A stretch of 39,614 nucleotides of DNA from an uncultured Bacteroidales bacterium (GCA_945827635.1 CALZOG010000009.1:1-39614), one strand, 5' to 3'; shown: positions 15,667-24,152, counted from the stretch's first letter. Numbers and translations: made by a program. The notes: generated by a model not told the origin, from the letters alone.

Positions 15667-17112
15667 ATGAAAAAACTTAATCTGTTATTTGCAGCGTTGC
15701 TCGTATGTGCCGGACAGGTGCTGGCCGAGGCGACATTTGATTTCTCGACCAGTCTGCCTCAAGGCTGGACAGCAACGGTCAGTCCTCACGGATATGAAGA
15801 CAGAGGTGCGCAGTTCATAGAGAACAGCGAACTCAGTCTGCCCGGAGTGAGCGAGGTGAAGCAGGTGACAATCCTGTGTTCCGCCAACGAAGATAATGTC
15901 AACAGCATAGAAGTGACAGTAGGCGGCGTATCGCTCGGCAAGAAACAATTGCCAAAAGCCAACGACCAGACGCAGACCTTTGAGAGCAGTACGGCTCTTG
16001 AGGGCGAATTGAAGATACTGATCACCAGGACAAAGAAATCTGTTTGGATCAAAACCGTGACTATAGACGGGAAATTTGACAGCAGTGTTATTCCCGAGGT
16101 TGATCCGACAGAAGGTTTGGACGGCGAGTATGTATATGACGAACCGACTACGGTTGTGAGCACCGACTCGTTAGGAAGCAAGATTCCGTACACATTCATA
16201 TACAACAACGTGAAAGTGATTGCATCGATGGGCACCAAGACAGCCACTTATTTCGGAGCTAATGCCGGATCGGTTATCACGTTTGTAACAACGCGGAAAA
16301 TGAAAGCACTGGTTGTGGACGGATTTTTGCGCAAAGGGTTCAGTGCGGAAAGTACGGCAGGAAAGATTGTATATAAATACTCGAGTGACGTGGATATCGA
16401 GGAAGATGCGGTGTTGGCAGTAACGGATATTGACACGAATATCGTCAGTCTGACCTGCGACAAGCAGTTGCGCTGCCATGCATTGCGCATCTACTTTGAG
16501 GCTAATCCCGAGGTAGATATAGAGCCTGGAGAGGAAGGACAGTTTTCGTACTACTATGAGCCTAAGGAGACAAAGGCGTTTGTGCTGAAGTTTGATTCGC
16601 TTACGTACGTTGATATGACTGAGAATTTAGGTTATGCTTGCACCAGTCTGCTTTTCACCAGCGGTGAGGCTGAACTGAGTCTGGCAGTGTTTGCATCCAC
16701 GATAGATGGTGAGAGCATATTGCCGGTAGGCACGTATCCCATCAACGACAGTTATGCCGCCAACACCGTTCAGGCTTCGCCCGGCGGTGACGAATATATA
16801 GATTATCCGTCGTATCTGGCAACAGATTTTGAGCAAACAGAAGAAGGCGAGTTCTACAATCCGTACTATCTGGTCAGCGGAACGGTGGAGGTTCTGCAAG
16901 TAGAAGGCGGTGTATATTTCGGCATTGACGCCACGTCCTACAACGGCTCGACCATTAAAGGTGAATACATGTGTGCCAAAGGTGAGCCCATTGTAGGAGA
17001 TGCTGTGGAACGGGTAAGCGTGTCGGTTAAGGCGCGCAAGGTTCTGCGTGACGGACGGCTGATGATAGAGCGTAACGGAACGATGTATAACGTAGGCGGG
17101 CAGAAGCAGTAA
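15667..17112 (+). CDS. Secreted protein with type IX-like C-terminal tail
   Basis: A 481-residue exported protein of unknown function. A signal peptide (residues 1-20, ending CAGQVLA) precedes a beta-sandwich-like N-terminal region beginning TFDFSTSLPQGW, which resembles adhesin or choice-of-anchor domains. Middle regions are beta-rich and acidic. The last about 27 residues (KARKVLRDGRLMIERNG then MYNVGGQKQ) match the tail of the secreted protein encoded at 18462-20153 and resemble short Bacteroidales T9SS sorting tails. Its stop lies only three bases from the convergent stop of the lipid kinase, with no terminator between. Confidence 0.8.
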   Translation: MKKLNLLFAALLVCAGQVLAEATFDFSTSLPQGWTATVSPHGYEDRGAQFIENSELSLPGVSEVKQVTILCSANEDNVNSIEVTVGGVSLGKKQLPKANDQTQTFESSTALEGELKILITRTKKSVWIKTVTIDGKFDSSVIPEVDPTEGLDGEYVYDEPTTVVSTDSLGSKIPYTFIYNNVKVIASMGTKTATYFGANAGSVITFVTTRKMKALVVDGFLRKGFSAESTAGKIVYKYSSDVDIEEDAVLAVTDIDTNIVSLTCDKQLRCHALRIYFEANPEVDIEPGEEGQFSYYYEPKETKAFVLKFDSLTYVDMTENLGYACTSLLFTSGEAELSLAVFASTIDGESILPVGTYPINDSYAANTVQASPGGDEYIDYPSYLATDFEQTEEGEFYNPYYLVSGTVEVLQVEGGVYFGIDATSYNGSTIKGEYMCAKGEPIVGDAVERVSVSVKARKVLRDGRLMIERNGTMYNVGGQKQ

Positions 17113-17115
17113 TAC

Positions 17116-18003
17116 TTAGACCGCAACGAGGGCTTTCAGTCCGCCCCGAATGATGCGGATGTGAATGTCTTTGCCGGCATCAACGGGATCACCATCGATA
17201 TGAAACGGTGCTGCAGATTCGCGCTGGAGAGTAATATCTCCGGCGCGAAGTGTTTTTATGAGCGGACTTCGGTCAATCGTTCCGGCAAAGAGTCTGACAG
17301 CCAGCGGCAAGCAGTCCCACAGGGCGTACGGTGACATAAGAACGATATCCATTTTGCCGTCTTGCAAGCCGGCGTGGGGAGCGATACGTGCTGCGTTGCC
17401 CCATTGGTTGGCGTTGGCAAACGTGACGAGAAAGGCTTTGCGGGTTTCGCTGATACCGTCACCGGATATGTGGTAGGTTTGTGCCTTGCACGTGAACACG
17501 AGGTGTATGATGTTTTGCAGATACGTCATGAATCCGCGCTGCGCGCTGTGTGCAAATCGGTCAGCCACTTCGGCGTCCAAGCCTGCTCCGCAGGTGCATA
17601 CAAAGAGTTGTTCGTTAGCCAGCCCGTAGTCGATGTCAATCGTTCGGCAGTTGTTCAGCAGTGCGATGGCTTTGCGCGTGTTCATGGGAATATGCAGGTG
17701 CCTCGCCAAACCGTTGCCGCTGCCCATAGGCAGGATTCCCAGTGCTGTAGTGGTGTCGCGTAGTCCGCGTGCCACTTCGTTCACGGTTCCGTCACCACCC
17801 ACTGATACTACGGCGTCGAAGCCGTCATGAGCGAACTGTTGTGCCAGTTCGGTAGCATGACCGGCGTGCGTTGTATAAACGAGTGTCGTTTGCCATTGCT
17901 CGTGGTCGAGGATCTGATTGACCAGTTCCGGCAGTTGGCGCTTGACCTGTTGCAGTCTTTTGGCACCGGAGATAGGATTGATGATAAATGCTATATGCTT
18001 CAT
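17116..18003 (-). CDS. Diacylglycerol kinase-family lipid kinase
   Basis: A 295-residue soluble lipid kinase of the DgkB/YegS type, which phosphorylates a lipid hydroxyl using ATP at the membrane face. It has IINPISGAK at the N-terminus, the nucleotide-binding VGGDGTVNEV (68-77), LPMGSGNGLAR (91-101) and a C-terminal lobe ending with HIDGDP. The substrate (diacylglycerol or another lipid) cannot be decided from sequence. It has its own promoter upstream and ends three bases from the convergent secreted-protein gene. Confidence 0.9.
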   Translation of the reverse strand: MKHIAFIINPISGAKRLQQVKRQLPELVNQILDHEQWQTTLVYTTHAGHATELAQQFAHDGFDAVVSVGGDGTVNEVARGLRDTTTALGILPMGSGNGLARHLHIPMNTRKAIALLNNCRTIDIDYGLANEQLFVCTCGAGLDAEVADRFAHSAQRGFMTYLQNIIHLVFTCKAQTYHISGDGISETRKAFLVTFANANQWGNAARIAPHAGLQDGKMDIVLMSPYALWDCLPLAVRLFAGTIDRSPLIKTLRAGDITLQRESAAPFHIDGDPVDAGKDIHIRIIRGGLKALVAV

Positions 18004-18043
18004 ATACTTTTGGTCACCGATTGGGGAACGTGCAATTTTTATG

Positions 18044-18074
18044 CAAAGATAGTGAAAAAAAATGAAAAAACAAA
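18044..18074 (-). promoter_or_regulatory. Bacteroidota-type promoter for the lipid kinase
   Basis: On the minus strand TATCTTTG (18044-18051) with TTTG (18071-18074) and a 19-base spacer, about 40 bases before the start codon. Confidence 0.75.
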
Positions 18075-18186
18075 ATGCATGGGTAAAAAATCTGCTATTT
18101 GTGTATGAATTTTGGCAAGGAAGCGTTTCTGTGCTGTGTGTATCGATAGGCGGACGTAGTAGGTTCGTAGCGATTTGATTGGATAA

Positions 18187-18241
18187 ATCATCTACTAATC
18201 ACCTACTAATGACCTACTGATCACCTACTAATCACCTACTA
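18187..18241. repeat. 5 x 11-bp tandem repeat
   Basis: Five contiguous 11-base units with consensus ATCACCTACTA (units at 18187, 18198, 18209, 18220 and 18231; three exact, two with one or two changes). TAGTAGGT at 18157-18164 is the reverse complement of the ACCTACTA core, so several alternative hairpins can form. Confidence 0.9.
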
Positions 18242-18380
18242 AAATATCGAAAAGTATTCACAAAAACAAGAAAAAAGTCTGTACGGATAAAACGGATTAC
18301 TCGGATGGGTGAGAGTGAAAGAAAAAGGAAAGGAGAAAGAAAAGGGAATATAGGAGCAGAGAATGCTTGAGGATGAAAGC

Positions 18381-18413
18381 AACTACAGCCCCGCGCGTTG
18401 CGGGGCTGTAGTT
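18381..18413 (-). terminator. Strong hairpin downstream of the secreted-protein gene
   Basis: A perfect 14-bp stem (AACTACAGCCCCGC with GCGGGGCTGTAGTT) and a five-base loop, 49 bases past the stop of the minus-strand gene. No T-tract follows on either strand beyond the stem itself, so it may be a stabilising 3' hairpin rather than a classical terminator. Confidence 0.65.
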
Positions 18414-18461
18414 GTGTGGCGCGTGGCGTGAATTGCGTGGCGCGCGTTAATAACAGGTGAC

Positions 18462-20153
18462 TTAGTTAAGTTCAGCACCCATGAGGTTGAAGATCTTACC
18501 GTCACGGAGGATCAGCACATGGCCGTCACGAACAACTTTGACAGTCTTAACGGCAGCCTCGGTGTTGTCAACAGCTGTAGCCTTTACCTCGAAGGTAGCG
18601 GAAACGGTTACTTCCTCACCCGGCATAATGAACGAATAAACGTTCTCTTGCGCGTTGATTGAAACGCCGTTAACCTTAACGTCAGAAACTCTGTACCCCT
18701 TATCCGGCGTAGCGGTAATGGTAACATCCTCGTGGGGGAAAGCAACGGTCCAACCCTCTACTTTACCGTGCTCTGCTGCTTCATACGTGATCGGGTACAT
18801 CCAAGTAACGATCGGATCATCAACCATGATCTGCTTGATAACAACGGTCTTTCCGGAGGTCGTCTGGAGCTTAACGAGAGTCTCTACCATGATAGGGAAT
18901 TCCATTTCACCGAGTTTATTGTCAGTCGGAGTCAAACGCATTGTATCATTTCCGGCGATTGCCCAAACAGTCTCTGCTACATAACCGAACTTGATGCGGA
19001 GGGTCGTACCAGGGAGTACGTTGCAAGCGATGTAACCGCCTTGTTTCTTGATCTTCAGACCCAGATACGGTTCGTTGCGACCTGCACCCTTATCGTTATT
19101 GAGCGAATCCAAAGCGTCGATATCTTTGTAATCGTAGAAGTTAGCAGCCAGCGCAGACTTAACGTCATAGCTCTTTCCTTGATTTAGAACCATTTGCTCG
19201 AAATCAATCGATTGAGCGAAAGCCTTATCGAAATCAGCGTAGAAAGACATATCCGAATTAACTATCACCTCGCTCAAATCTACCGTCTCGATATAGCCTG
19301 CATCGTACCAATCGTTGAAGGTGCATAAAGGTCTAACTTCGTATTGTGCATACTCAGCCGGGTGACCGCCAGCTTTAACCACTTCGGTACCTAATACTAT
19401 CTCATTGTTCCCGTCCATCATCATGTATGTAACGGTGTAGCCTACGGCTTTGATGGTATAAACGGAGTATTCAACGCCTGCGATGTCAATCCAAGCACCC
19501 CACATGGCAGCTTGAGATTGCTGTGAGGTTTTTGCAATCACTTCGTCTTTCTCTTGGGTTGTTGCGTCTTCATAGGTGATTACCATATGCATGTTGAACT
19601 TAACGACCGGAGCGGTTGCATAAGCAGAATCCTCCAGAATAAGTGTATGTTCAGATACCAATGTTGTGAAATCTGCTGCTGCAATAGGAAAGTCGTTGAT
19701 AGAAACGGCTGTGAGTGTTTCAACGGTGGAAACGATTTGTTTGTCTGCTTCGTACGTGTAGTAGAATTTCTTGAACTTGAAATCGTCGGTGGTTGCGAAA
19801 AGCAGATACGGTTTGGACTCAACGGTAACAATATCGCTTGAAGAATAAGCGATGGTGACACCTGTTTTTTGCATTACAATAGCGCGTGTCGCATCTTTTA
19901 CAGTGCCCGCCTCGGCATAGATGTAAAGGAAACGATCCGGTTTGTCGGATGAGCCATAAATGGTGATTTCGCCTTTGATTTGGTCAGCCGGCAACTCGAT
20001 GTACACGTTGTTCTTTCTGGCGACAACCTCTGTACCCTCATAGGAATACGAACCCGTGCCCGGTGTCATCTGCGATAAAGCGACTGTGATGTTAGCTGCA
20101 TAGGCACATAATACGGTCATTGCAGCAGCGAGAATTGTAAAGATTTTTTTCAT
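18462..20153 (-). CDS. Secreted protein with InlB-like repeat and type IX-like C-terminal tail
   Basis: A 563-residue exported protein of unknown function. It has a signal peptide (MKKIFTILAAAMTVLCAYA), beta-rich N-terminal domains, and, near residues 460-530, a sequence like divergent InlB/Big repeats (HGKVEGW, ITATPDKGYRVSDVKVNG, YSFIMPGEEVTVSATF). It ends with KTVKVVRDGHVLILRDG then IFNLMGAELN, a tail homologous to that of the secreted protein at 15667-17112. This supports surface delivery by a type IX system. An internal stretch resembles GYTVTYMMMDGN-type repeats often found in such proteins. Confidence 0.82.
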   Translation of the reverse strand: MKKIFTILAAAMTVLCAYAANITVALSQMTPGTGSYSYEGTEVVARKNNVYIELPADQIKGEITIYGSSDKPDRFLYIYAEAGTVKDATRAIVMQKTGVTIAYSSSDIVTVESKPYLLFATTDDFKFKKFYYTYEADKQIVSTVETLTAVSINDFPIAAADFTTLVSEHTLILEDSAYATAPVVKFNMHMVITYEDATTQEKDEVIAKTSQQSQAAMWGAWIDIAGVEYSVYTIKAVGYTVTYMMMDGNNEIVLGTEVVKAGGHPAEYAQYEVRPLCTFNDWYDAGYIETVDLSEVIVNSDMSFYADFDKAFAQSIDFEQMVLNQGKSYDVKSALAANFYDYKDIDALDSLNNDKGAGRNEPYLGLKIKKQGGYIACNVLPGTTLRIKFGYVAETVWAIAGNDTMRLTPTDNKLGEMEFPIMVETLVKLQTTSGKTVVIKQIMVDDPIVTWMYPITYEAAEHGKVEGWTVAFPHEDVTITATPDKGYRVSDVKVNGVSINAQENVYSFIMPGEEVTVSATFEVKATAVDNTEAAVKTVKVVRDGHVLILRDGKIFNLMGAELN

Positions 20154-20247
20154 GATTAAAATAAGTTATTTTGATTAAACGAAAAGAGTGCTTATAATTC
20201 TATAATACTAATGAACTATTTGGAATTATCAATTACGATTGCGTTTG

Positions 20248-21936
20248 CTAATATGATGGTACGGTTTTATCAGTTAGGGTTGTTTTTCCTTCCCAAAAAT
20301 GTATGTTGCTGTTGCGGCAATATTGCTCGAGGGCTTGTTGGCGGCGCGGAGACAGGTAGGGCGCATAGACATAGTCGTTGTTGCGGAAACGGAAGAAGGT
20401 GTAGCGTGAGTCGGGCGCAAATGTTTCAGTCGTGCCGCCATGCGAGTAATAGATTGTTCTGCCACGTGTTGCCAGGGTGTGGGTGTTGAGGGTTTGCTTT
20501 GCGTCATAGAAGTGCAAGACGCAGAACAAAGCAATAGCGGCAGCAGCCGGAGCGTACCATGCAAGTCGTTGCCGTTTGATGCGCAGATAGCAACAGCCGA
20601 TGGCCATCACCAGGCAGGCGAGCATAGATGGTGTGGTGGAGATATGTAGCGTAGAATAGGGGAGATGTTCGATCCAGGAGACGAATGTACATACCCAACC
20701 GCCTATATGTTGTAGGGCGAAGGCAAGCCATGCGCCAACAGGTGTGTGAGCCAACGCGAGTACAAGCAAGCCCAAAATAACCAGAACATACGTAGCGGGT
20801 AGCACAACAAGGTTGGTAAGTAAGAAACAACGCGCCACCTGGCTGAAATAGTACAGGCTTACCGGTAGTGTGCCGATGGTAGCTGCGGCAGAAACGGTAA
20901 CCAGGTCGCGCATGAATCGTGCGAACTTACTGTGCACTCTCCATACGGAGTTAAAATGCGGTACAAACAGTAATATTCCCGCGACTGCTGCAAATGAGAG
21001 TTGAAAACTAACGCAGAACAGACTAAGCGGGTCAATCCAGAGGCATATACATGCTGCGGCAGCCAGCGTGTTGAAGGAGATGCTTTGCCGCCTGCATATC
21101 CAGCCTACTTGAATAATCGTCAGCATTAGAGCTGCGCGCATGACGGATGGAGACAGACCGGTTATGAACGCGTAAGCCCACATAACTGCAATAATGCAGG
21201 AGGAGAGTAATGCGCGCCAGATACGTTGTTCGTATAACGGTCGCCACAAGCCGAAGCAGGTGAGCAAGGAAACGACGACAATATAAATGATTCCGGTGTG
21301 CAAGCCGCTAACTGCGAGAACATGTGCTGCGCCAGCGGCAGCAAATGACTGCCTGAGTTCGGAGTCCAGCGCGTCCCGTTCGCCCAAGGTGATAGCGGAA
21401 ATTAGCGCCAAGGGCTGACCATGCAGGCCTGCGTCAGAATAACGTTGTGCTAATTTTTGCTGAATAGTAGTGGCGTAAGCTCGCAAGCCACGTATCGGCA
21501 TATAATCTATAATCTGCCATTGTCCGGGTCGCACGTAACCAACGCCAACCTTGTGCTGCAAGCGCAGGTAATTGCCGTAGTCAAATTCACCTATAAATAA
21601 TGCATGCGGGCGCGCGATACGTGTGCGCACGAGTAACAAGTCTCCCATAACAGGTGTTGCCTGCGAGGAATCAGCGGAAAGGTAGATTACGGCTTGTTGC
21701 GCATGCTCCGGCAGATTGACGTTCAGCAGCCAGCCGTAGGATTTGCGTAGGGGCGGTTCGGTGACATGAACGCGATAGACTGCAAGCGAGTCGAGATAGT
21801 CAGCCTCGGTGTCGTAGCGCAGGTTAAACGGGAAATGCAGATAGTACGCACAGCAGATAAGCAATGCGGTACACAGAAAGATAAAAAGGAAAGGAAAGCG
21901 CCTTGCCACCGGTTGTTCCATTAGAATTTGTCGCAA
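20248..21936 (-). CDS. ComEC/Rec2 family DNA-uptake channel, short form
   Basis: A 562-residue polytopic membrane protein. Near the N-terminus are two membrane helices and a DUF4131-like OB region (FDYGNYLRLQHKVGVGYV). The Competence-domain signature AAHVLAVSGLHTGI lies at about 203-216 and is followed by multiple transmembrane helices including GLSPSVMRA. In naturally competent bacteria ComEC moves single-stranded DNA across the inner membrane. The C-terminal metallo-beta-lactamase domain found in many Gram-positive ComEC proteins is missing, and only about 75 soluble residues follow the last helix. It is the last gene of the pgk operon, 13 bases after rpe. Confidence 0.88.
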   Translation of the reverse strand: MRQILMEQPVARRFPFLFIFLCTALLICCAYYLHFPFNLRYDTEADYLDSLAVYRVHVTEPPLRKSYGWLLNVNLPEHAQQAVIYLSADSSQATPVMGDLLLVRTRIARPHALFIGEFDYGNYLRLQHKVGVGYVRPGQWQIIDYMPIRGLRAYATTIQQKLAQRYSDAGLHGQPLALISAITLGERDALDSELRQSFAAAGAAHVLAVSGLHTGIIYIVVVSLLTCFGLWRPLYEQRIWRALLSSCIIAVMWAYAFITGLSPSVMRAALMLTIIQVGWICRRQSISFNTLAAAACICLWIDPLSLFCVSFQLSFAAVAGILLFVPHFNSVWRVHSKFARFMRDLVTVSAAATIGTLPVSLYYFSQVARCFLLTNLVVLPATYVLVILGLLVLALAHTPVGAWLAFALQHIGGWVCTFVSWIEHLPYSTLHISTTPSMLACLVMAIGCCYLRIKRQRLAWYAPAAAAIALFCVLHFYDAKQTLNTHTLATRGRTIYYSHGGTTETFAPDSRYTFFRFRNNDYVYAPYLSPRRQQALEQYCRNSNIHFWEGKTTLTDKTVPSY

Positions 21937-21949
21937 TGGCTTCAGCCGA

Positions 21950-22594
21950 TCATTGTTTCATAATGCGAATAGCCTGTTCGGGATCAGGTGCGCCGAACAC
22001 AGCCGAGCCGGCGACGAGCACATCAGCACCTGCAGCAAACAGTTCGCTTGCATTATGAGTGTTCACTCCGCCATCAATCTCGATGAGTGTATTGAGGCCG
22101 CGACGATCGATCTCCTGACGGATGAAACGGATCTTATCCATCGTTTCGGGGATGAATTTTTGCCCACCAAATCCGGCAAAGACAGACATGAGTAAAACCA
22201 TGTCCACTTTGTCGAGAAATTTTACCAGTCTCTCAACGGCTATGTCAGGATTGATTGTCAAGCAAGTACGTACCCCCTTGGCACGTATAAGGTCTAGGAT
22301 TGGCTCGGGATTGTCCGTAGCCTCCAAGTGAAACCCCACGCTCCACGCCCCAGCATCGCAGAATCGCTCGACATATTTCTCGGGATGAACAATCATCAGG
22401 TGCACGTCCAGCGGCTTGGTGCAATACCTGCGCATGGGTTCCATGAGCGGAAAGCCGAAGGAGATGTTCGGCACAAACACGCCATCCATAACATCCACGT
22501 GGAGCCAGTCGGCATCGGAGCGGTTGATCATCTCAAGGTCTTTGCGCAGTTCGGCAAAGTTAGCAGACAAAACGGAAGGAGCAATGAGTTTCAT
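21950..22594 (-). CDS. rpe: Ribulose-phosphate 3-epimerase
   Basis: Rpe interconverts ribulose-5-phosphate and xylulose-5-phosphate in the pentose phosphate pathway. The 214-residue TIM barrel has APSVLSANF, metal-site motifs LHVDVMDGVFVPN (H32, D34), LDVHLMI (H65) and IEIDGGVN (D174). One odd point is that the normally invariant MSVNPGFGGQ loop reads MSVFAGFGGQ (residues 136-145). The DNA shows no frameshift here. A long GTTTGAGG-type repeat lies immediately upstream of the start codon, filling the space to the preceding gene. Confidence 0.94.
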   Translation of the reverse strand: MKLIAPSVLSANFAELRKDLEMINRSDADWLHVDVMDGVFVPNISFGFPLMEPMRRYCTKPLDVHLMIVHPEKYVERFCDAGAWSVGFHLEATDNPEPILDLIRAKGVRTCLTINPDIAVERLVKFLDKVDMVLLMSVFAGFGGQKFIPETMDKIRFIRQEIDRRGLNTLIEIDGGVNTHNASELFAAGADVLVAGSAVFGAPDPEQAIRIMKQ

Positions 22595-22595
22595 G

Positions 22596-22687
22596 GTTTG
22601 AGGGTTTGAAAGTTTGAGGGTTTGAAAGTTTGAGGGTTTGAAAGTTTGAAAGTTTGAGGGTTTGAGAGTTTGAAAGTTTGAGAGTTT
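22596..22687. repeat. Long GTTTGAGGGTTTGAAA-type tandem repeat
   Basis: About eleven consecutive 8-base units, mostly GTTTGAGG or GTTTGAAA, with GTTTGAGA variants. The array stretches from directly next to the rpe start codon to the stop codon of the metallophosphoesterase gene, which it overlaps. The reverse-complement words CTCAAACTCTCAAAC also occur inside the Clp ATPase gene at 38637-38651. Confidence 0.92.
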
Positions 22688-23669
22688 AACGTTTTACCAG
22701 TTTGACGGAGTCGATACATGTTCCATCGAGAAGGCAGCTGCGTATGGTCAGTTCGTGGCGTGTTATGCTCATCTGTTCGAAGAACGGTCCGCCTGCAGCG
22801 ATGGTATCCATCCGGCTACGGTTCTTAGGTGTGCGCGCGCGCGTTGTGGAGCTAATGCCCAGCCATACAGGCTCGTGCGTTACGTTGTAGTTCTGGAACG
22901 TACTGCCGCGGCGTGCGTACGTATGGTCGTGACCGGAGAAGATAACATCCGCTCCGCGTAATGCATTGGCGAGCGAGAGCCAGACGGATGGATTGGCGCG
23001 CCCTTTGCGCGAGGAGAATACCGGCCGGTGCATTATCACCACCACCCAAGGCTGACAAGCCGAACTGATGGCGTTCTTCACCCACGTGTTGAGTCGGGTG
23101 AAGTCAGACAGATATTGTGAATCCTCGGTGTCGATAGCGATGAACCGCAGGTTGCGGAAATCGACATAGTACGTTGTGCCCAGTCCGTCTTTGGGTCCGT
23201 TCTGCGGCATAACAAACGAGTCGAACCAAGAGTCGGGCAGTTGCCGGTTGAGTCCTTTGGTGTACTCATGATTACCCGGGCAAACGAGTACTGGCAGCGA
23301 GTCAAACGGAGTGCCAGCCAGTTGGTGCATGAGCAGTTGCTTGTAATAGAACTGCTCTCGATCGACCCAGTCGCCGAGTTGTGCGTAGCATTGCATATCC
23401 GGGTTGAGTGCGGCAATCTGCATGTAGTCGGTTTGCTCGAGCGTGTTGTGCACATCGCCAAGCACGACCATCGACAGCGTGTCAGTGAGTTGGCACGCGT
23501 AGATGGTATCGCTGTGGAACGTGACGAACCGTGTGCTGAGTGTGTCGCCCTGCCATTCGGGTTCAGGCGGCATAGTGAACCATGCGTCCCAACGGAGAGT
23601 GCACAAGATGGCACTCCCCGTCAGGATCAGTACGGCTATAATCAGCCATATAATGGTTCGCAGACGCAT
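22686..23669 (-). CDS. Membrane-anchored or exported calcineurin-like metallophosphoesterase
   Basis: A 327-residue protein with an N-terminal membrane helix or signal (residues 5-23) that places the enzyme outside the cytoplasm. The binuclear-metal phosphoesterase motifs are all present: VLGDVHN (D72, H74), GDWVD (99-103), PGNHEY (131-136), MHRPVF and FSGHDHTYAR. The DxH, GDxxD, GNHE and GHxH set is complete, so it is probably active, but the substrate is unknown. It lies in the pgk operon, 26 bases after the DUF3127 gene. Its stop codon is inside the GTTTGAGG repeat. Confidence 0.88.
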   Translation of the reverse strand: MRLRTIIWLIIAVLILTGSAILCTLRWDAWFTMPPEPEWQGDTLSTRFVTFHSDTIYACQLTDTLSMVVLGDVHNTLEQTDYMQIAALNPDMQCYAQLGDWVDREQFYYKQLLMHQLAGTPFDSLPVLVCPGNHEYTKGLNRQLPDSWFDSFVMPQNGPKDGLGTTYYVDFRNLRFIAIDTEDSQYLSDFTRLNTWVKNAISSACQPWVVVIMHRPVFSSRKGRANPSVWLSLANALRGADVIFSGHDHTYARRGSTFQNYNVTHEPVWLGISSTTRARTPKNRSRMDTIAAGGPFFEQMSITRHELTIRSCLLDGTCIDSVKLVKR

Positions 23670-23695
23670 GATTCTCCAATCTTCCGATCAGCCGA

Positions 23696-24118
23696 TTAGA
23701 ACGGCAGATCGTCGGTTGACTCGCCAGCAGCGGGATCGAAGGTTTCCACGTTCGGAGCAGCTGCCTGAGACATCGGTTGCGCTGCCGGAGCAGCGGCTTG
23801 CGGTGCAGCAGCAGCGGGTGCAGCATGCTGGGCGTTATTGTCCACAATGCCTTGCTTAATCTGCCAAGCGCGGATAGAGGTGTACCAGCGACCATTGAAC
23901 TCGCGGCTCTCGATGTCGAACGAGATGGTTACCAGGTCGTCGATCTCGCAAGGGTTGTCCTTGATTCGCTGTTCGCCGAAGATCTCGAAATAAACCTTGC
24001 GTGCGTACTGCTCCTGTGTTTCAAGCAAATAAGCCTGCAGTTGCCAAGGTTTGCCCGAAGTCTTTGACTCTCCCGACTGAAGCGGGAATTTCTGTATAAT
24101 CTTACCTGAAAGTTCCAT
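23696..24118 (-). CDS. DUF3127 protein with SSB-like C-terminal tip
   Basis: A 140-residue protein. The first about 95 residues match DUF3127 of Bacteroidota (LSGKIIQKFPLQSGESKTSG, WQLQAYLLETQEQYARK, FDIESREFNGRWYTSIRAW) and are arranged like a small OB fold. Then comes an alanine/proline/glutamine-rich flexible linker (about 98-130), and the protein ends GESTDDLPF. That layout (OB domain, disordered linker, acidic tip ending Pro-Phe) is that of a single-stranded DNA-binding protein. I infer a nucleic-acid role; this is not demonstrated. It follows pgk after 34 bases in the same operon. Confidence 0.88.
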   Translation of the reverse strand: MELSGKIIQKFPLQSGESKTSGKPWQLQAYLLETQEQYARKVYFEIFGEQRIKDNPCEIDDLVTISFDIESREFNGRWYTSIRAWQIKQGIVDNNAQHAAPAAAAPQAAAPAAQPMSQAAAPNVETFDPAAGESTDDLPF

Positions 24119-24152
24119 AAAATAACTTACGATTTAGCGGTTAGATCAGATC

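Larger units (their letters stand above)
18004..18461. other. Intergenic region with promoter, 11-bp repeats and a strong hairpin
   Basis: About 458 bases with no supportable gene. From left to right: the lipid-kinase promoter (18044-18074), a segment with TAGTAGGT at 18157-18164, five 11-base repeats (18187-18241), an A/G-rich degenerate stretch (18300-18350), a strong hairpin (18381-18413), and a GTGGCGCG-type repeat (18415-18447) just before the end of the next gene. Confidence 0.7.

Noticed and set aside
17827..18108. Plus-strand frame crossing the lipid-kinase start and promoter
   Set aside because: It overlaps the kinase coding region and its promoter and has no domain.
18187..18241. 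Plasmid-type iterons or replication origin
   Set aside because: No replication gene nearby and no AT-rich unwinding element or DnaA boxes that I can support.
22596..22687. CRISPR array
   Set aside because: Units are 8 bases with no unique spacers and no cas genes nearby.
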